NCBI GenBank assembly: GCA_036768485.1
Contig: JAVLUZ010000728.1
Coordinates: forward strand, 304,744 to 368,743
Reading direction: 5' to 3'
DNA from: Mermis nigrescens
Lineage: Eukaryota; Nematoda; Enoplea; Mermithida; Mermithidae
DNA length: 64,000 nucleotides
Both the position numbers and the translations under genes were made by a program. Numbering within the stretch: the stretch's first letter is position 1; every line of letters starts with the position of its first letter. Under the pieces are notes generated by a model. It was not told the origin of the DNA and made no database searches. It saw only the letters and a list, made by a program, of their open reading frames with translations. This document shows positions 21,934 to 32,072 of this stretch, in pieces.

Positions 21934-24900
21934 TCAATGGCGACGTTTATAATCGGGCTTCGTAGTTGGGAAAAAACGTGGTCGGCGATCCGATCGACGT
22001 TGCGAAAAATCGCTAGTGTCACGATAATCGGAATCGCGACGCGATGACGAACGCTCAGTGCTGGTTGTGCTAGAACGCGGCTGCATTCGTTCGCGAAGAT
22101 GGCGATGTTGGTCATATGGCACGGAATCGTCCGATGGTGAACCGAAACCATAATAGATACGCGGTTGTCGCGGTGGAGATGGGCGACGGAAACCTCCAAA
22201 ACCATCAGTCGAACGCACCGGAGAAGCTGGGCGCGTGAATCCTCCAAAACCATCGTTCGAGTTAAACGGCAAATCCAACAAAGATGGTATTGGCTGGAGC
22301 TGATGCGGGCGATGGGTTGCCTGCGTATGCGACGGTTTGCTCGATGAAGGCTTGTGCTTCTGGGTCTGGGACTCAGGGCGCCTAGGATGGGAAGGAGAGG
22401 TATGGGGTTTCGGATGAGCCCTTGATGACTCCGACGGTCGTCGGTTGGCCATCGCCTGGGTCTCACGTCTTTCCTTTCTGCGATCATTTGCCAGGTAGGC
22501 TCTTTGGGTATGCTCAAGCTTTTTTCGGTCTCGACGACTTGCTCGTAGACGAGGGATGGCCTCATGGTAGGCTCGCAAACGTTCAAGATAAAGGTTTTGA
22601 TCGACCCGACGAACGTCAGATGAAACGACCAGTGAGCCGGGACGACGCGCGACATTGACGCGCGGCGGTGGGGGCATAGGGTCCGTTTCGCGTTCGGCTT
22701 TTTCAGTGGTCATGCGATCTCGGCGGGTATTAATTTGGGATTGCAGAGATAGGTCACGAACGTTGCGCCTCATCTTCGCACGAGGTCCGATCGGGCCTTG
22801 CGAAGGAGCAAGACGTTTCTGGGATTCGCTGTGTTGGGCTTGTCGACGTATTCGTTGCAGTTCGTGGGGCAACGTTTTGCGCAAATAATAAGAGGAATGC
22901 TGGCGGGATTTGTGACGGCCGAACTGGGCTGGGACAGTTAGTTCCGGGTCCGTCGCTTCACGAATTCGCTTGATATCGCGATGTAGGGCGACGGGATCGG
23001 TAATTTCCTCAGCTAACTCCGGAAATTCCGGAAATGCCTCTGTCGGAAATTCCGTATAGGTGGGGCCTCGGAATGCCGCAAGCATTAAACGTCGGATTTG
23101 TTCACACATACGCCAGGCGATTCCGGGATCGCCGTACCAGGCTGCAAAGGTGAAAAATCGTTGATCCATAAATCGCATGAGCGAAGTGGCTCGCATCACT
23201 TGCGGGGTAGCAAAAATGGGTTCGCGAATAAATGTCGAGTTGTATTCGCGTTCAAAGTCTTTGAACGCTTCGAACACGTCGATCATTTGGCGAAGGGTGA
23301 TGCAAAGGGGGGCCGTGTGATCAGGCTCCGGAATAATGCGATGTGGGAAAAGTTCGATGGGTAACGTGTATCCGCTACGTTCCACCATTTCAGCCGGGGT
23401 TATGAGATGGGGATGATTCAGCAAAAAGGGAATGCTAACTTCATATAGCATATAACCCGTCGTTATGAACAAGCGATTTCGGTTGAACAAGGGGTCCGGG
23501 TAAAACAACCTGTGAAAAACGCTAGGTTGCGTAATAAAATGGGGAGCAACCGCGTTTAGTTGGCGTTCCTGCTCTTCTTCTTCCGTGGGAACATTAGCTG
23601 AAATCATCGGGCGATCGGGGGTATTTGGAAGTTTGGCAAAACGCAAATATGTCGCGTAGAGCGAGTTGAAGTAAATTTGCGTGTCGTCGACCAAATGCTG
23701 GAAGATCGCATTGCCATCGTTGGTGCCAAGCCATTCACGAAAATTGTGCAAATTTTCGGGGGTGACACAGGATGGGCGCATTCGACGCAATTCATCCATG
23801 AACTCATGAAAGTGCGCCATGAATGCAACAGAACGACGCTGTTCTTCATCTCTTTGGGTAGGCAGCGCCTGTTCGACCGGCGGTGCTTGTTGGACCGGCG
23901 ATGGTTGGCGCAACTTAGTCGCAGTAGGTTGCGATTTGCGCGGAATTCGACTTGGTGGAAAAGGTTTAGCTACCGAGAATGGGAAAGCCATGGATGCCAT
24001 AATGCTCGAGACTTCGTGCGGGGCCAAACTAGTGTATTGTGGCTTTGCCGGAACAATACGGGCTTTAGGAGTCAAGACTGGGATACTAGACGTTGTCGCC
24101 GCTTGTGAAACAGAAGGCGCACTTTGGGTATCCATAGGCTGATCCAGCGGTATGCTGGTCACAGCCGTAGCTGCCACAGTTTCGACAGCTGGGGCTTGCA
24201 TTTCCACATCAGGCGGTGGGGTGGCCGCCGGGGGTAACGTTTGCAAGATCTGGTCGAAAATCTCTCGTTGCGTTGGAGTTTCGAACGGATCAGGATCGTC
24301 GACATCCAACACAATCATAGTAGGATCTTCGCCGTCCGACTCAGGTTCAGTACGGCGGTAATTTCTACGCTTGGCACGCTTGCATTTGTGCAAGTTTGGC
24401 GGGATTTTGGAAAGTTTGATGTACAGCGGTTCCTTCGGTGGCGCTGTTTGGATGGCCAACTCATCGCCTACGAAGGTGAAACCTGCAGGCACCACTTTAG
24501 GAGAAATTTTTCCCAAGTTTGGCGAATACAGGTCGATGAGTATGTAAACATCGAGGGATATGATGGGATCCAATGCCAGATATCGCAACATTTGATTGGT
24601 CAACGGCATATTCCAAGCTTGGCCAATTCGCGTGACTGCCAGGGGATCGGTTTCCATGTCGAAAAAGAATGACGCAAGCGTCTTTAAGCGATGGTTTCCC
24701 GCGCTAATGCGGTTTTCGATCATGAAAAATTGGGCCATTACAAGGGTATCGTGAATGGTGATTCGAAAAACGGAACGCGAGGGTGGCGAAGTATCACGAG
24801 ATCGCAAATAACGTGCGATTTCTCGAGTTCGCGGGCCATAGACGTGAAAATAGGCGATTTTATCGTTTCGCGGGTCATGGCAGGCTAGGGAGACATCTAG

Positions 24901-25539
24901 GAGCGATGCCTCTAGCAGTTCAGCCAACCCGAACGGGGGTTTGGGGAAATGAGAAATGTCCCAAACAAAGACATGACCTTGCACACTCGCAAGCTGGATA
25001 TAGCGCACGAATGGGCCATTGGATTCATAGTAGGTGGGATGGAATTGTTGCCAATATCGTTCCCATAAACGAAATTCCATGAACGAACGATCGTTCACAT
25101 GCTCACTGTCGAAGCCAAAAATAAATTGGCCGTTCAACGCATTTTGGGGTTGGAAAAGGGTAAGCATTGCGTTGAAGGACTGTTCATGGGTTTCAATAAA
25201 CGTGACACGCCGGATGGCGTTTTTGGGAACGTGAGGGACAACGAGGGGCAAACGATTCAGGTTCGTAACCCACCAACGTTTCTGGGCGGAGATACGTGCG
25301 TCATGATTGGGAAAATCGTCAATGGAGGGATAGGAAAAATTAGCAATAAGGGAATCCGCAATTTCGTGATAATGGAGTTGGAGGGGCAGCTCATAAGCGC
25401 GATACTGCTTAGCTGCAGCCGCCGCTTTCATGGCTGTGACGAATTCGCTGGCGTTGTGGGGTTCGTCGTCGTCGACGCGGAATGGCGGACGATCTGGGTC
25501 CAAAAGATCCTCTTTCGTGGGGGTACGTTGGCCAGCCAT
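21934..25539 (-). CDS. Third ORF of the gypsy element: DEDDy 3'-5' exonuclease-like protein, 1201 aa
   Basis: Residues about 135-340 show every block of the RNase D/WRN/MUT-7 exonuclease fold. Exo I is FIFGFDSEHV (Asp144, Glu146). Next comes the strand VRYIQLASVQGHVFVWDI. Exo II is around LLDVSLACHDPRNDKIAYF (candidate Asp226). Then HDTLVMAQFF, and Exo III is WNMPLTNQMLRYLALDP (Tyr320-x3-Asp324) followed by DVYILIDLY. All catalytic positions appear intact. By family knowledge such proteins remove nucleotides from 3' ends of RNA or DNA. Residues about 350-560 are Pro-rich and low-complexity. 560-890 looks globular but is unrecognised. The rest is Arg/Ser/Pro-rich. No signal peptide or membrane segment is seen, so it is not an envelope gene. 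The ATG overlaps the last 112 nt of pol in a different frame. A role in the element's life cycle is inferred from position and intactness. Confidence 0.85.
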   Translation of the reverse strand: MAGQRTPTKEDLLDPDRPPFRVDDDEPHNASEFVTAMKAAAAAKQYRAYELPLQLHYHEIADSLIANFSYPSIDDFPNHDARISAQKRWWVTNLNRLPLVVPHVPKNAIRRVTFIETHEQSFNAMLTLFQPQNALNGQFIFGFDSEHVNDRSFMEFRLWERYWQQFHPTYYESNGPFVRYIQLASVQGHVFVWDISHFPKPPFGLAELLEASLLDVSLACHDPRNDKIAYFHVYGPRTREIARYLRSRDTSPPSRSVFRITIHDTLVMAQFFMIENRISAGNHRLKTLASFFFDMETDPLAVTRIGQAWNMPLTNQMLRYLALDPIISLDVYILIDLYSPNLGKISPKVVPAGFTFVGDELAIQTAPPKEPLYIKLSKIPPNLHKCKRAKRRNYRRTEPESDGEDPTMIVLDVDDPDPFETPTQREIFDQILQTLPPAATPPPDVEMQAPAVETVAATAVTSIPLDQPMDTQSAPSVSQAATTSSIPVLTPKARIVPAKPQYTSLAPHEVSSIMASMAFPFSVAKPFPPSRIPRKSQPTATKLRQPSPVQQAPPVEQALPTQRDEEQRRSVAFMAHFHEFMDELRRMRPSCVTPENLHNFREWLGTNDGNAIFQHLVDDTQIYFNSLYATYLRFAKLPNTPDRPMISANVPTEEEEQERQLNAVAPHFITQPSVFHRLFYPDPLFNRNRLFITTGYMLYEVSIPFLLNHPHLITPAEMVERSGYTLPIELFPHRIIPEPDHTAPLCITLRQMIDVFEAFKDFEREYNSTFIREPIFATPQVMRATSLMRFMDQRFFTFAAWYGDPGIAWRMCEQIRRLMLAAFRGPTYTEFPTEAFPEFPELAEEITDPVALHRDIKRIREATDPELTVPAQFGRHKSRQHSSYYLRKTLPHELQRIRRQAQHSESQKRLAPSQGPIGPRAKMRRNVRDLSLQSQINTRRDRMTTEKAERETDPMPPPPRVNVARRPGSLVVSSDVRRVDQNLYLERLRAYHEAIPRLRASRRDRKKLEHTQRAYLANDRRKERRETQAMANRRPSESSRAHPKPHTSPSHPRRPESQTQKHKPSSSKPSHTQATHRPHQLQPIPSLLDLPFNSNDGFGGFTRPASPVRSTDGFGGFRRPSPPRQPRIYYGFGSPSDDSVPYDQHRHLRERMQPRSSTTSTERSSSRRDSDYRDTSDFSQRRSDRRPRFFPTTKPDYKRRH

Positions 25540-28500
25540 GGATCTGCAAAAGGGGAAACATTAGTTAACGGAACGGCATGTGCTGATTTAGAACCAGTTA
25601 ACAAACGTACAGGCGCGCAATCCCTCAAATTCCTTTCCCGGCCCGCTAATTCCGAGAAACTTATAACCACAGCCGGACACAGGGGTCGACGGGGTAGTTT
25701 CACTAACACAAAATCACCAGGTACATAGGCGTACTTTTCGGCAATGAGATCGGAATAAGGCAACTTAGGGGCAGGTAAGAGGCGATTGCGGTGCACAAGA
25801 TGTTCAATTAGGGAATTATGCAGATAAATGATTCGCGCTGTTTCAGGGGTGGGTAACGCGACAATACGATATGGGCCAATTTGTTTTGGCGAAAGCTTTC
25901 CGATTTCGGGTTGAATTACGGCCTTATTATTCAGATATACAATATCATTTAAGGCGAATTTACTTTCAGTGGTGGATTTATCGTATTGCTTCTTTTGCTG
26001 CTTACGCGCTTGAGCAAGATTTTTGCTAGCGATATCATGCAAATCAAGAAGCGTTAGTTTAAGGTCGGCGAGATATTTTTCAGCGACATGAGGCAGATTA
26101 GGATTTAATGTGAGATCGTTTAGTAGCTGAATATCAAGCGGAAACGATGGCTCACGGCCGTACAGCATCTCGAAGGGTGAAATATTCGTAGATGACTGCG
26201 GTGTTGCGCGATAAGCGAATAATGCGAACGGCAAGAACTGCTCCCAGTCATACTGATTTCTCGCGCTTAGTTTGGAAAGTCCATCAATGAGAGTGCGGTT
26301 ATAGCGTTCAACTAGCCCATCACACTGGGGGTGGTAGGGGGTAGTGAAGACTTTTTGGACGTTCAAAAGTTTGCAAATTTCCGAAACAAGGGAAGATGTA
26401 AAATTTGAACCTTGGTCGGTCAAAAATCGTTTCGGGACTCCATGTCTGGGGATCACTTCACGCAAGAGGAGATTTGCGATAGTTGATGCTTTTATATCAG
26501 ACACAGCAAACGCTTCGACGTACTTAGTAAAGTAGTCCATAAAGACAACGATTTGATCGTTGCCGGACGTCGAACGCGGCATATGGAGACAATCACACGC
26601 GATTAACTCGAAGGGTGATGAAACTTCGATGGGTTGCAGAGGTACCGAGGTGGGATTATTGGCTACCTTACGCTGCAAGCACACCTCACAGTTTTTACAC
26701 CATGCAAGCACATCATTCTCCATTCTCGGCCACCAGTAACGGAGCTGAATGGCGGGGAGGATTTTTCGCGCGGAAAAGTGGGCTCCAAAAATGGAATCAT
26801 GGAATTCGGTTAGGATGAAGCGACGCAGGGATTTAGGGATAACGAGTTGGTGAATTATGTTAGCTGCGCGCTTAGGCTGAAATCTGCGATATAAGATATC
26901 GTTTAGGATGAAAAATTCATCGCGACATTTTCGTGTTGTCAGATCGTTCAGCGATTCGCGAATTTTATTTAACTCGTCGTCTTGACGCTGTTCAGCAAGA
27001 AGTCTTGCAGGCGACAAGATTTCAGCTTTTTCAGCCTCCGAAAGCGTGATTCGTTCATAAAAAATCGGGGGGTGATCGTTTTGAGTCATTTGCGGTTTTG
27101 GCAAAATGGGTGTTTGTCGTATATTGGGAGGTTCGTTTTCATCGTCAGACTCAGACGCTTCAGATTCGAGGTTAGCAACGTTTGCAACGGGTTTACGTTC
27201 AAGCTTATAGCGTTGCTCGTCACGATCGTATTTGGGGTGACGGGATAATAAGTCGGCGGCACAGTTGTATGCGCCTGGAACGTATACAACCTCGTACTCG
27301 TATTCCTGTAACTTTAGACCCCAGCGTCGTAAACGACTGGAAGGATCTTTTACGTTCACGAGCCAAGTAAGGGCCTGATGGTCTGTTTCCACGATGAATT
27401 TTTTCCCATAGAGATAATGACGATAATGCTTTATTGCCCATACAACAGCCAAAGCCTCCTTTTCAGAGGTGGCATAATTGCATTCAGCCGAGTTTAAAAC
27501 ACGACTGGCATAGCCAAGGATAAATCGACTTTTTGACGGGAGGTGTTTTTGGGTCAAAATGGCACCTAACGCGTAATTACTTGCATCGGTGGTCAAAATA
27601 AATTGATGCTCAGCATCAAATTTTGGCAATTGCAAAATTGGGGGCGAAGTAAAAGCATCTTTTAACGATTGAAAAGCAGTCTGCTGTTCATCGGTCCATT
27701 TAAATTCGGTATCTTTTCGTAACAAACGAAAGAGTGGTTTCGCGATTTTCGCGAGATCTTTCACGAATTTCTTGAACCATTGGACAAGACCGAGAAATTT
27801 TTGCAGAGCTTTTACCGTTTTTGGGACAGGAAAATTGACTAAATCAGCAATTTTGGATAGGTCAGGGGCAATACCTAACGAGCTTATGCGATGGCCCAGA
27901 AACTGGACTTCCGCATGTGCTAAATGGCATTTTTCCGGTTTAACCCTTAAGTTCGCGTTTCGTAGTGCAGAAAAGACGTTTTCTAGATCTGTTAGATGTT
28001 CGGAAAACGTTCGCGAAAACACGATTATATCGTCGATATAAACGAGACAGGTTTTCCAGTTTAAACCAGAAAGAACGAGCTCCATGAGCCGTTGGAAATC
28101 GGCGGGGGCATTTTTTAAGCCAAAAGGTAAGACCTCAAATTCATAGTGGCCTACGGGACAGATAAAAGCGGTTTTTTCACGCGATTTATCGTCAAGGGGG
28201 ATCTGCCAATAACCAGATTTTAGATCTAGCGTACTAAAGTATGCTGCAGACCCGAGGGCATCAAAATAGTCATCAATTTGGGGTAGGGGATAAATTTGAG
28301 TTTTGGTTACATCATTTAAACGGCGGTAATCCACAACTGGGCGGAGGGAACCGTCCTTTTTTCCGATTAGAAAAAGAGGGCTGGCCCAGGGACTAGTGGT
28401 TGGTCGTATAACGTTTTCCGCGAGCATTTCGTTTATTACGCGTTGCATAGCTTGTCTTCGTGCATGCTCAACGCGGTAAGTTTTACCTACAACAGGGGAG

Positions 28501-31500
28501 TTATCACCTGTGTCAATATGATGCTTAACGAGCGGAGTGCGACCAAGTGGTTCGCCTTTTAACGCAAAGATGGAGTTATATTTATGGCATAAGTCGCGAA
28601 TTTGTTGCTGTTCTTTAGAGTTAACGATGCAACCTTGCAAAGCCTTATTTATGGAAGCGAAAAGTTCAGGTGACCTATCGTCAGAGACTGCGATATGGGA
28701 CACCACATCAACGTCTGGCGTTAAGGAACCAATCAGCTCTCCTGTGTCGATTTTAACAGGCGATTTAGAGATATTACAAAATCGCAAGGGAAAAACAGAA
28801 AGTGAAGTGTCGACAATAGCAGGGGCGACGAAAAGTGAACTTTTCTTCATAAAATTAGGATCGGGTTCGAAAAGTGCGACAGGGGCATCATAGGAACCGT
28901 GACTTATATAAGCAGGGGTAATTATTTCGTGACGCGGCAAAATAGTGATTGTTTCAGAAATTGAAACATGAACACAGATGGGGCACGCGATTTTAGCATT
29001 AGGGTTAGTGCGAAATTGCAATTTTTCGCTGGGCAATAAAAGGTTTAATTTTATACCGTTAATGAAAGCACAATCCTCAATGGGATTCACCCAGAGCAAT
29101 GCAGAACGGCAAAAATCAAAGCCAAGAAGCAAGTCTTCTGGCAAGTCATCAATTATGGAAACTAACGCGGAGGTAGTATAATCAGCGATAGTTATGGTCA
29201 TATTGAATTTGAAACGAACGACTGCTGTCATGTTACCTACACCGTGCACTATGTTAGAAGTCTGTTTCGGGGGTAGTTTGAAACCAAGTCTCAAAAATGC
29301 GGCCGTAGTCATCATAGTGACCTGCGAGCCAGTATCAATTAGTGCCGGGAGTTTAACACCATGGATTTCAGCCAAGATGGTGGGTAAATTGGTACCTGCA
29401 TGACTGACAATCGGAGTTTCAAAATCCTTATTTAGGGTAGGGGATGTTGCCAATTTTTCATAGACTGCAAGTCTTCGCTGCAATCTTTCGTACTCTTCCA
29501 AAAAATCTTGGGACGCAAAACTTTCTTCACGCTTTTTAGCCTCAGATACGTTTGAGGTAACCGTGTTTACGTCATTTTTGGACAAAAAGGGCGGTTGTGG
29601 AGGGGGTAAGGCTCCATTGGGATGGTAATCCGCTATGTGCGTGACGTTAGGGGGATACTGTTGTGGCGCAGAACGATACGATGAGTTATAAAACGTATTA
29701 CGTGGTTCTGGCGGGTAAGTCACGTATGGGTAAGATTGGCGATAGTCAGAACGTGGGGTACGATTATCGTAGCGCTGATTTTGAAAATTTTGACGATAAT
29801 GTGGCGCGGAATCATTATAATTTTGCCGAAACATTGGGCGCGAACGTCTCGAATCAAAACGTGCGTCCGAGTTTTGGGAAGTAGATTGGCGATTTTGGCT
29901 TTGATCGCGGTATCTAGTCTTAGATGATTGGCGATTATTATGATTATGACGCGACGATGAGCGATTACGATTATTCCAGGAACGCGACTGACTACGCTGA
30001 CGCATGGTGGAATCGCTTCTCTGTAGTTGCGCATTCTGCTCTGCTTTGCGTTGTCTTAATCGCTGGAAACATTCTTCATGCGTGTGACCCGCGCGTTTAC
30101 AAAACGTGCAAAATTTTTGCGCTGCTTCTTCATTTGCAGGGCGTTTTGAGCGACTGAAAGTTTTAGTGCGCGAGCGATCAGATTCGACATTACTCACGTG
30201 AAATGCAGGGTCCTTAGACAATGGGCCGCCAGTAGGGGTAGCTATCGCCGATACATAAGGAGTTGGAGCTTTTTGCTCTGTGAGTTGACGATTAGCATAC
30301 TCGGCACACTTAGCATTATGCAGAAATTCATGCAAAAGGGCTTCAGGCGCGCGCTGATAGGCTGCTGTTGAAATTTCGGGAAACAGGCCGCGTTTTAATT
30401 GATACCTAAGCGTCTTATTAAAACGTGGGGAATCAACCTCAAGATCAGGGTCTGCGCGCTTTAGCTCTCGATGAATCGCAAGAAAATATGCTTGGACAGA
30501 CTCATTAGGCTGTTGCTTGCGCTCAAGGAAACGGTCCATTAAAGTATCTTGATCGAGGGGACGAAACTCAGCGATCATAGCATACTTAGTTTTGGTATAG
30601 GAGGTTTGAATATCCGAGGGTAGGGATTCGTATAAGTTTAGGGCATAGTCGTCAAAAAATGAAGAGACAAATTCAGCTCTTTCCGCTTTGTCAATTTTGT
30701 ACACTTTTGCCAGTTGTTCAAATAATGCAAAAAATTTTCGTATGTCCGTTTTTTCGCCTTGAAAGGTTTTTCGACTAGCGACTGCGATATGCATTTGCTG
30801 TAAAAACGGTGCACGATTTACTGCATCAGCAAAAGATGAAACTTCATTTGACGATGATGATGAATCAGAATTATGGCGATGACGACGCGAGCTGCAGTGA
30901 CGATGCGAGCGATGCGAATGTTCGCGATGCGAATGTTCACGATGCGAAGATTCATGATGCGAATGATTAGAGTCCTCATCCGAGAACGTAACACGACGCT
31001 GGCTCGGGGGTTGGGAATTTACGGTGTCGTCGGTAGGTATGGGCTCGTTATTAGGATTTAATAAATTATCTTGCGCCGAAAAATTATCACTCACTTGCTG
31101 CGAAGCGTGTTGCATAGGCGCGCATTCCGCATTAGGAGGAAAATAATGCAAGGGCGGCGGTTTCAGGGATGAATGAGACACATTACTCGCAGAGTTAGGC
31201 ACAAACTCAGGAGCTAACTGATTTAATTGCCGCTGCGAAAAATGCGATGCATTAGGAGCGATTTCAGCAGATTGCTGGTTTAACGACCACTGCGAAATAT
31301 GCGCAGAATTGGGTAAAGTTTCCATAGGTATGGGTTTTTGGGCGCGCTGCTCGCAAATGCGTGAGGTAGGCGCGGAGTCATTAGAATGACGCTCACTCAT
31401 GGGTAATATGGGTGCAAAAGTCCTTTCGGACGCGAGTTCGACTCTAGGTTTAGGCTTATTAAGATGATGACGCAAAATAGGTGAGGGAGTGTCGGAATTT

Positions 31501-32072
31501 ATATGGATATTATCCGATGGTTCGATACGTCGTTTAGGGAATTCAATAGGAACATTAGTACTTACGTTTTCATCAGGGTGGGATCGCAGAGACTGAGTAG
31601 CCTCCGGGCGACCAGAAAACGTAGCCGTAAGACGTAGGGTATTCATTTCCTCACGAATTTGACGCATCTCTTGCGTATGTTGGGAGTTCATTTTCTGAAT
31701 ATTCTCGAGAATAGTCGAAAGAATTCGATCAGAATTGACCGAATTTGGACGATTTTCGTCCTCATTTAGTCCTTCAGAAGCGTTACTTTCCATATCAAGA
31801 GTATGGGTGGGTAAAACGGCTTCGTCTTCGGGTTTATTATTATCCGTGCGAAGATTAGGATCAGTATTTACGATCGTTTCGTCAGAAAGAATTTCGTCTG
31901 ATGTATCGACTGAATTGCCGGTTCCCATAGGAACGCTATTCGTTGTCGATTCATCATCAGAAGGAATGACGGAGGTATTATTCGCCGGGGAAGGTGATTT
32001 ATTATTATCGTTCGTCGCAGAACTGGTTTGTGGATTCTGCGTTTGGCGCGTCGAATGGGATGATGTGGGCAA
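25428..32072 (-). CDS. Gag-pro-pol polyprotein of the gypsy element, 2214 aa, single frame
   Basis: Gag: a disordered acidic N-terminus with a probable coiled coil (about 110-150), a His/Ser/Arg-rich patch near 371-400, a retrotrans_gag-like domain (about 410-560, with FLERKQQPNESVQAYFLAIH) and a CCHC knuckle CTFCKRAGHTHEEC near 655. Protease: ALIDTGSQVTMM near 911. Reverse transcriptase: SPWASPLFLIGKKDGSLRPV, FSTLDLKSGYWQIPL, LPFGLKNAPADFQRLM and VYIDDIIVFS (near 1344). RNase H: LTTDASNYALGAIL near 1490, then ATSEKEALAVVWAIKHYRHY and ETDHQAL. Integrase: an HHCC zinc finger near 1770-1800, catalytic Asp in ELIACDCLH (about 1825), Asp in FLTDQGSNFTS (about 1886) and Glu in HPQCDGLVERYN (about 1921), then a GPY/F module, IGPYRIVALP, near 2064. 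No frameshift or stop separates gag from pol, so all products must come from one precursor. The start is the first in-frame ATG after the leader. Confidence 0.95.
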   Translation of the reverse strand: MPTSSHSTRQTQNPQTSSATNDNNKSPSPANNTSVIPSDDESTTNSVPMGTGNSVDTSDEILSDETIVNTDPNLRTDNNKPEDEAVLPTHTLDMESNASEGLNEDENRPNSVNSDRILSTILENIQKMNSQHTQEMRQIREEMNTLRLTATFSGRPEATQSLRSHPDENVSTNVPIEFPKRRIEPSDNIHINSDTPSPILRHHLNKPKPRVELASERTFAPILPMSERHSNDSAPTSRICEQRAQKPIPMETLPNSAHISQWSLNQQSAEIAPNASHFSQRQLNQLAPEFVPNSASNVSHSSLKPPPLHYFPPNAECAPMQHASQQVSDNFSAQDNLLNPNNEPIPTDDTVNSQPPSQRRVTFSDEDSNHSHHESSHREHSHREHSHRSHRHCSSRRHRHNSDSSSSSNEVSSFADAVNRAPFLQQMHIAVASRKTFQGEKTDIRKFFALFEQLAKVYKIDKAERAEFVSSFFDDYALNLYESLPSDIQTSYTKTKYAMIAEFRPLDQDTLMDRFLERKQQPNESVQAYFLAIHRELKRADPDLEVDSPRFNKTLRYQLKRGLFPEISTAAYQRAPEALLHEFLHNAKCAEYANRQLTEQKAPTPYVSAIATPTGGPLSKDPAFHVSNVESDRSRTKTFSRSKRPANEEAAQKFCTFCKRAGHTHEECFQRLRQRKAEQNAQLQRSDSTMRQRSQSRSWNNRNRSSSRHNHNNRQSSKTRYRDQSQNRQSTSQNSDARFDSRRSRPMFRQNYNDSAPHYRQNFQNQRYDNRTPRSDYRQSYPYVTYPPEPRNTFYNSSYRSAPQQYPPNVTHIADYHPNGALPPPQPPFLSKNDVNTVTSNVSEAKKREESFASQDFLEEYERLQRRLAVYEKLATSPTLNKDFETPIVSHAGTNLPTILAEIHGVKLPALIDTGSQVTMMTTAAFLRLGFKLPPKQTSNIVHGVGNMTAVVRFKFNMTITIADYTTSALVSIIDDLPEDLLLGFDFCRSALLWVNPIEDCAFINGIKLNLLLPSEKLQFRTNPNAKIACPICVHVSISETITILPRHEIITPAYISHGSYDAPVALFEPDPNFMKKSSLFVAPAIVDTSLSVFPLRFCNISKSPVKIDTGELIGSLTPDVDVVSHIAVSDDRSPELFASINKALQGCIVNSKEQQQIRDLCHKYNSIFALKGEPLGRTPLVKHHIDTGDNSPVVGKTYRVEHARRQAMQRVINEMLAENVIRPTTSPWASPLFLIGKKDGSLRPVVDYRRLNDVTKTQIYPLPQIDDYFDALGSAAYFSTLDLKSGYWQIPLDDKSREKTAFICPVGHYEFEVLPFGLKNAPADFQRLMELVLSGLNWKTCLVYIDDIIVFSRTFSEHLTDLENVFSALRNANLRVKPEKCHLAHAEVQFLGHRISSLGIAPDLSKIADLVNFPVPKTVKALQKFLGLVQWFKKFVKDLAKIAKPLFRLLRKDTEFKWTDEQQTAFQSLKDAFTSPPILQLPKFDAEHQFILTTDASNYALGAILTQKHLPSKSRFILGYASRVLNSAECNYATSEKEALAVVWAIKHYRHYLYGKKFIVETDHQALTWLVNVKDPSSRLRRWGLKLQEYEYEVVYVPGAYNCAADLLSRHPKYDRDEQRYKLERKPVANVANLESEASESDDENEPPNIRQTPILPKPQMTQNDHPPIFYERITLSEAEKAEILSPARLLAEQRQDDELNKIRESLNDLTTRKCRDEFFILNDILYRRFQPKRAANIIHQLVIPKSLRRFILTEFHDSIFGAHFSARKILPAIQLRYWWPRMENDVLAWCKNCEVCLQRKVANNPTSVPLQPIEVSSPFELIACDCLHMPRSTSGNDQIVVFMDYFTKYVEAFAVSDIKASTIANLLLREVIPRHGVPKRFLTDQGSNFTSSLVSEICKLLNVQKVFTTPYHPQCDGLVERYNRTLIDGLSKLSARNQYDWEQFLPFALFAYRATPQSSTNISPFEMLYGREPSFPLDIQLLNDLTLNPNLPHVAEKYLADLKLTLLDLHDIASKNLAQARKQQKKQYDKSTTESKFALNDIVYLNNKAVIQPEIGKLSPKQIGPYRIVALPTPETARIIYLHNSLIEHLVHRNRLLPAPKLPYSDLIAEKYAYVPGDFVLVKLPRRPLCPAVVISFSELAGRERNLRDCAPVRLLTGSKSAHAVPLTNVSPFADPWLANVPPRKRIFWTQIVRHSASTTTNPTTPANSSQP
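25540..25562 (-). promoter_or_regulatory. Splice-acceptor-like site just before the exonuclease ORF
   Basis: Minus-strand TTTCCCCTTTTGCAG is followed by ATCC and then the ORF's ATG (25539). A pyrimidine run ending in CAG 4 nt before a start codon would suit cis- or trans-splicing to make a subgenomic mRNA for the downstream ORF. This is inference only. A donor-like GGTAAGA lies in the leader at about 32107, but the ATG before that donor would join to pol's frame, not to this ORF's. Confidence 0.35.

Noticed and set aside
21934..25539. Envelope glycoprotein as the identity of the third ORF
   Set aside because: No signal peptide, transmembrane segment or cysteine pattern of an envelope protein is visible, and the exonuclease motifs explain the N-terminal third.
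23677..25728. Several plus-strand ORFs of 99-209 codons across the gypsy coding region
   Set aside because: They are antisense shadows of the two long minus-strand ORFs and contain no independent motifs.
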